The notes beneath the pieces were generated by a model, which saw only the letters and a program-made list of their open reading frames with translations, was not told the DNA's origin and made no database searches. Shown here piece after piece: positions 58,475-61,149 of a stretch of 61,149 nucleotides of DNA. The number at the start of each line of letters is the position of its first letter. Positions within the stretch are counted from its first letter, which is position 1. A program made the translations under genes and the position numbers. The stretch covers positions 1-61,149 of the forward strand of contig JAIXQU010000130.1 in assembly GCA_027485575.1 (NCBI GenBank), written 5' to 3'. This DNA is from Cytophagaceae bacterium. GTDB taxonomy: Bacteria; Bacteroidota; Bacteroidia; Cytophagales; Flexibacteraceae.

Positions 58475-60418
58475 CTAATCAATTTCTAAAGCCCCCGGTT
58501 GGTTATCAAGCTGTTCAAAAATTGAATTATTGCTAACATATTCCGGAACAATGGACTTCATTTTTGCCACAATTTCAAACTCATCCTGCTGAACTAAAAT
58601 TGAGATCAAATCCTCTATTTTTACTTTAACTTCTTCAAAATCATATTCTATAACCTTGGCTTTCATTATCTTAGGATGGTGGGTAGCCAAAATATTTTCC
58701 TTTTTCGCCAAAAGCTCTTCTTCCAACTTTTCTCCAGGTCTTAATCCTGAAAATATGATATCAATGTCTTTGTATGGCTCCATTCCGGAAAGCTTAATCA
58801 TCTTCTCAGCTAAATCAATGATTTTTATGGGTTTACCCATATCAAAAATGAAAATCTCACCTCCCTGACCCATCACCCCCGCTTCCAGGACCAATTGACA
58901 TGCTTCCGGAATGGTCATAAAAAATCTTGTAATGCCTGGATCAGTTACAGTTATTGGGCCACCAGCTTCAATTTGTTTCTGAAATCTTGGAATAACAGAA
59001 CCATTAGATCCCAACACATTACCGAAGCGGGTTGTAATAAACCTTGGACCGGTCTTTTTAATTTTTAGAGAGTTATTCAGGGATTGAATATATATCTCAG
59101 CAAGTCGCTTACTGCAGCCCATAACATTGGTGGGATTTACCGCCTTATCCGTGCTTATCATCACAAACCGCTCAATCCCAAATTGAACAGCCAAATCTGC
59201 CATGGTCCTCGTGCCCAAAACATTGACGCGGATTGCTTCATTGGGCATTTGTTCCATAATGGGAACGTGCTTGTAGGCTGCAGCATGGTAAATGATGTCT
59301 GGCTTATACATACTAAAAATCTTCTCCATCCGATTTTTGTTACTAACATCCGCCACTACTTCTTCTAAATCTGCAAACCCAAACTCCTCCTGGATCTGAA
59401 GGCCTAATTCAACAAGAGGAGATTCAGCAACATCCACCAAAACAAGCTTTGCGGGCTTAAATTTGGTTAACTGCCTTACGATTTCTGAACCAATGGAACC
59501 AGCTGCACCCGAAATTAAAATTATCTTTTCAGCCAATTGAGATTCAAGATATTTATTGTCCAATACAATCGGGTCTCTATCCAGCACATCCTCAATATCA
59601 AACTTCTTAAGCCTTCTGATATCAAAAACGCCTTCCATTAAATCATTAATTCCCGGAGAAGACATCATTCCTACCTTAAGCTCCAAACAATCTGCAACAA
59701 ATTTTTGCTTCCTGAATGATTCAAGGTTATGCATTGATAAAATGACAGAGTGAATATTTCGCTTCTTGACCACTTCAGCAAAATCTTTCTCAGCGTGATA
59801 AATCCTTTGCCCTTCCAGGACTTTTGCCACTATCAAAGGATTATCGTCAAACCAGGCCACCATTTTGTAATGACCGGCTTTGTCTGCTTCAATTGCTTTT
59901 TTTATCAATATTCCAGATTTTCCTGCACCAAAAATCGCAATGTTTTTTTTCGGCCCCGCTTGCCCAAACTTAGCAGACCTGATTTCTTCTAAAATCATTT
60001 TGATGGATATCCGATAAATAACCAACATAAAACTCAGAAGAATATAGTCAATAAAAATTATTGAAATAGGATAGAAGAACAGTAGCCTATCCCCCATCTC
60101 ATAGGTTCTGAGTAAAAGATAAACAATGAAAAGGAAAAAAGAAGAAGTAGAAACCGACCTTAAGACAACCCTTGCATCTTGTTCTCCGGTAAATTTTATT
60201 AGCCCGGCGTAGGTTTTGAAAAAATAAAAACTAGCTGACCTGATGGCCAAAACATAAATTAAAGTAAAGGGTAAATAATGCAGAAATTGGGCTGGAATAT
60301 TAAAATTAAACCGAAGTAAATAGGCCGAGAATAAAGAAATCCCAGAAACAGAGATATCAAGGATCAAAATTAAAAACCTTGAAAGCAGAGCATGGGTTAA
60401 AAATTTCTTTACTGGCAT
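58475..60418 (-). CDS. CapD/WbpM-like nucleoside-diphosphate-sugar epimerase/dehydratase
   Basis: A 647-residue membrane protein. Four transmembrane helices in the first 140 residues, then a CoA-binding-like Rossmann fold (IAIFGAGKSGILIKKAIEAD). The main SDR domain has SGAAGSIGSEIVRQL, ADVSNKNRMEKIF, YHAAAYKHVPIMEQMPNEAI, MISTDKAVNPTNVMGCSKRL (Met in the usual catalytic Tyr position, as in this family) and TRFGNVLGSNGSVIP. It is a 4,6-dehydratase/epimerase of UDP-HexNAc at the cytoplasmic membrane, first step toward deoxy-amino sugars of capsule or O-antigen. It probably belongs to a polysaccharide cluster extending past the window end. Confidence 0.92.
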   Translation of the reverse strand: MPVKKFLTHALLSRFLILILDISVSGISLFSAYLLRFNFNIPAQFLHYLPFTLIYVLAIRSASFYFFKTYAGLIKFTGEQDARVVLRSVSTSSFFLFIVYLLLRTYEMGDRLLFFYPISIIFIDYILLSFMLVIYRISIKMILEEIRSAKFGQAGPKKNIAIFGAGKSGILIKKAIEADKAGHYKMVAWFDDNPLIVAKVLEGQRIYHAEKDFAEVVKKRNIHSVILSMHNLESFRKQKFVADCLELKVGMMSSPGINDLMEGVFDIRRLKKFDIEDVLDRDPIVLDNKYLESQLAEKIILISGAAGSIGSEIVRQLTKFKPAKLVLVDVAESPLVELGLQIQEEFGFADLEEVVADVSNKNRMEKIFSMYKPDIIYHAAAYKHVPIMEQMPNEAIRVNVLGTRTMADLAVQFGIERFVMISTDKAVNPTNVMGCSKRLAEIYIQSLNNSLKIKKTGPRFITTRFGNVLGSNGSVIPRFQKQIEAGGPITVTDPGITRFFMTIPEACQLVLEAGVMGQGGEIFIFDMGKPIKIIDLAEKMIKLSGMEPYKDIDIIFSGLRPGEKLEEELLAKKENILATHHPKIMKAKVIEYDFEEVKVKIEDLISILVQQDEFEIVAKMKSIVPEYVSNNSIFEQLDNQPGALEID

Positions 60419-60484
60419 TTTTTAGAATTGATACAATAATATAATAAATAGAATTAGGACCTTTCCTTAAAAAAAGCGATTTAC

Positions 60485-61149
60485 TTATCCGGTTTCAACA
60501 TGATTCAATTTAATGAAAGATTGGCCTGACAATGACTTCAATGCAGCAAAACAAGCCAGATGTGTATTTTTCAATGAGTTCCAGCTAAAAACTGATTGAC
60601 CACCTTTTTCATTTTGGTCGACTATGGCTTTGAACATTGAGTCATGACCTTTATCCAGACTTCCTTTTAAACTTGAAAAACCAGGAGTATCAAAACCTTC
60701 AAGCTTCCTGAAATTATCTAGCACGAGGGTTTTTCCACTGGAATAAACTTCAATTCGCTCCTTACTATAAGCCTTTGAGCCATTGGAAAAGTAATTAATT
60801 ACACCCAATGAACCATTTGCATATTTTAAATGGATGGAGGCTATATCAGTTTTCTGGTCCGGATTTTTTCCTAATGCAGACATAAAAACAGATTCCACTT
60901 CTGAGTCTGTAAAGTAGCTTATTAAATCAACAAAATGACAAGCTTCTCCAAGAATCCTGCCACCACCCTGATTTAAGTCATGCACCCAACTATCAGCAGG
61001 AATAAAGCCTGCATTCATTGTGGCAATCACAGAAATGGGAGAGGGATTTGAACCGAGAATTTGTTTAATCCTAACCGAAAACGGAGAAAATCTCCTGTTG
61101 AAACCGACAGAAATTGACTTTCCGGAATCCAGAAGTGCTTTTTCAATCC
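60485..61149 (-). CDS. Gfo/Idh/MocA-type oxidoreductase, N-terminal part outside the window
   Basis: The frame is open to the last base, so only the C-terminal ~220 residues are seen: SVGFNRRFSPFSVRIKQIL, VIATMNAGFIPADSWVHDL, GGGRILGEACHFVDLISYFT and the tail FIKLNHVETG. GFNRRFSP and EACHF-(V/I)-D are typical of the Gfo/Idh domain, especially of bi-domain proteins with an N-terminal zinc-dehydrogenase part found in surface polysaccharide clusters. Whether that extra domain is present cannot be seen. It lies 66 bases upstream of the CapD-like gene on the same strand. Confidence 0.85.
   Translation of the reverse strand, partial: IEKALLDSGKSISVGFNRRFSPFSVRIKQILGSNPSPISVIATMNAGFIPADSWVHDLNQGGGRILGEACHFVDLISYFTDSEVESVFMSALGKNPDQKTDIASIHLKYANGSLGVINYFSNGSKAYSKERIEVYSSGKTLVLDNFRKLEGFDTPGFSSLKGSLDKGHDSMFKAIVDQNEKGGQSVFSWNSLKNTHLACFAALKSLSGQSFIKLNHVETG

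Overview
The window looks like chromosomal DNA of a Bacteroidota member, most likely a Cytophagales-type bacterium. The evidence is the gene content (two proteins with type IX secretion sorting tails, a TonB-dependent receptor paired with a DUF4249 lipoprotein, WG-repeat and TPR proteins, a TPR-SpoIIE phosphatase, a PadR/PspC pair, bactofilin) and repeated matches to the Bacteroidota promoter TTTG-N19-TAnnTTTG. Genus and species cannot be read from the sequence. Several starts are non-ATG (GTG or TTG).

Positions 1-31,400 are mostly core genome. On the minus strand lie a WG-repeat/TPR pair cut by the window edge, an rpsU-xerC-hpf unit, a purC-STAS-rnz-nrnA-FKBP run, a PadR/PspC module with a perfect operator-like palindrome, ispF with an M16 peptidase, and a DUF4105 protein. 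Around 15.7-24.5 kb are a TPR-SpoIIE phosphatase, dnaN with tRNA-Asn, sucD, bactofilin, an AtpZ-like gene and polA. The DUF4249/TonB receptor pair, pncB and an RlmI-like methyltransferase follow. A REP-associated tyrosine transposase (RAYT), bracketed by inverted copies of a short hairpin, sits beside a gene remnant at 30.7-31.5 kb.

Positions 32,369-46,873 are one 14.5-kb gene for a 4,834-residue secreted repeat protein. It has autotransporter-associated beta-strand repeats, about five large modules and a type IX sorting tail, but no outer-membrane barrel of its own. murF and a solitary xdhC follow. The accessory stretch 49.2-52.3 kb carries a PIN toxin/antitoxin pair between two diverged direct repeats. 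The upstream repeat belongs to an array of six perfect stem-loops, each with a three-base loop, arranged as three pairs with 28-base centre spacing. A lone secreted protein and a decayed transposase fragment lie in the same stretch.

Positions 52.3-61.1 kb hold a tail-anchored receiver-domain protein, mutS2, an Rpn-type nuclease, a Gfo/Idh/MocA oxidoreductase, tRNA-Cys and tRNA-Gly, a candidate small RNA with its own promoter and terminator, and the start of a surface-polysaccharide region (a CapD-like epimerase/dehydratase and a truncated oxidoreductase).

Points most worth following up: the hairpin array around the toxin-antitoxin pair, the giant modular adhesin, the candidate small RNA at about 57,978-58,065, three places where a terminator-like hairpin abuts or contains the next gene's start codon, and the tail-anchored receiver protein.
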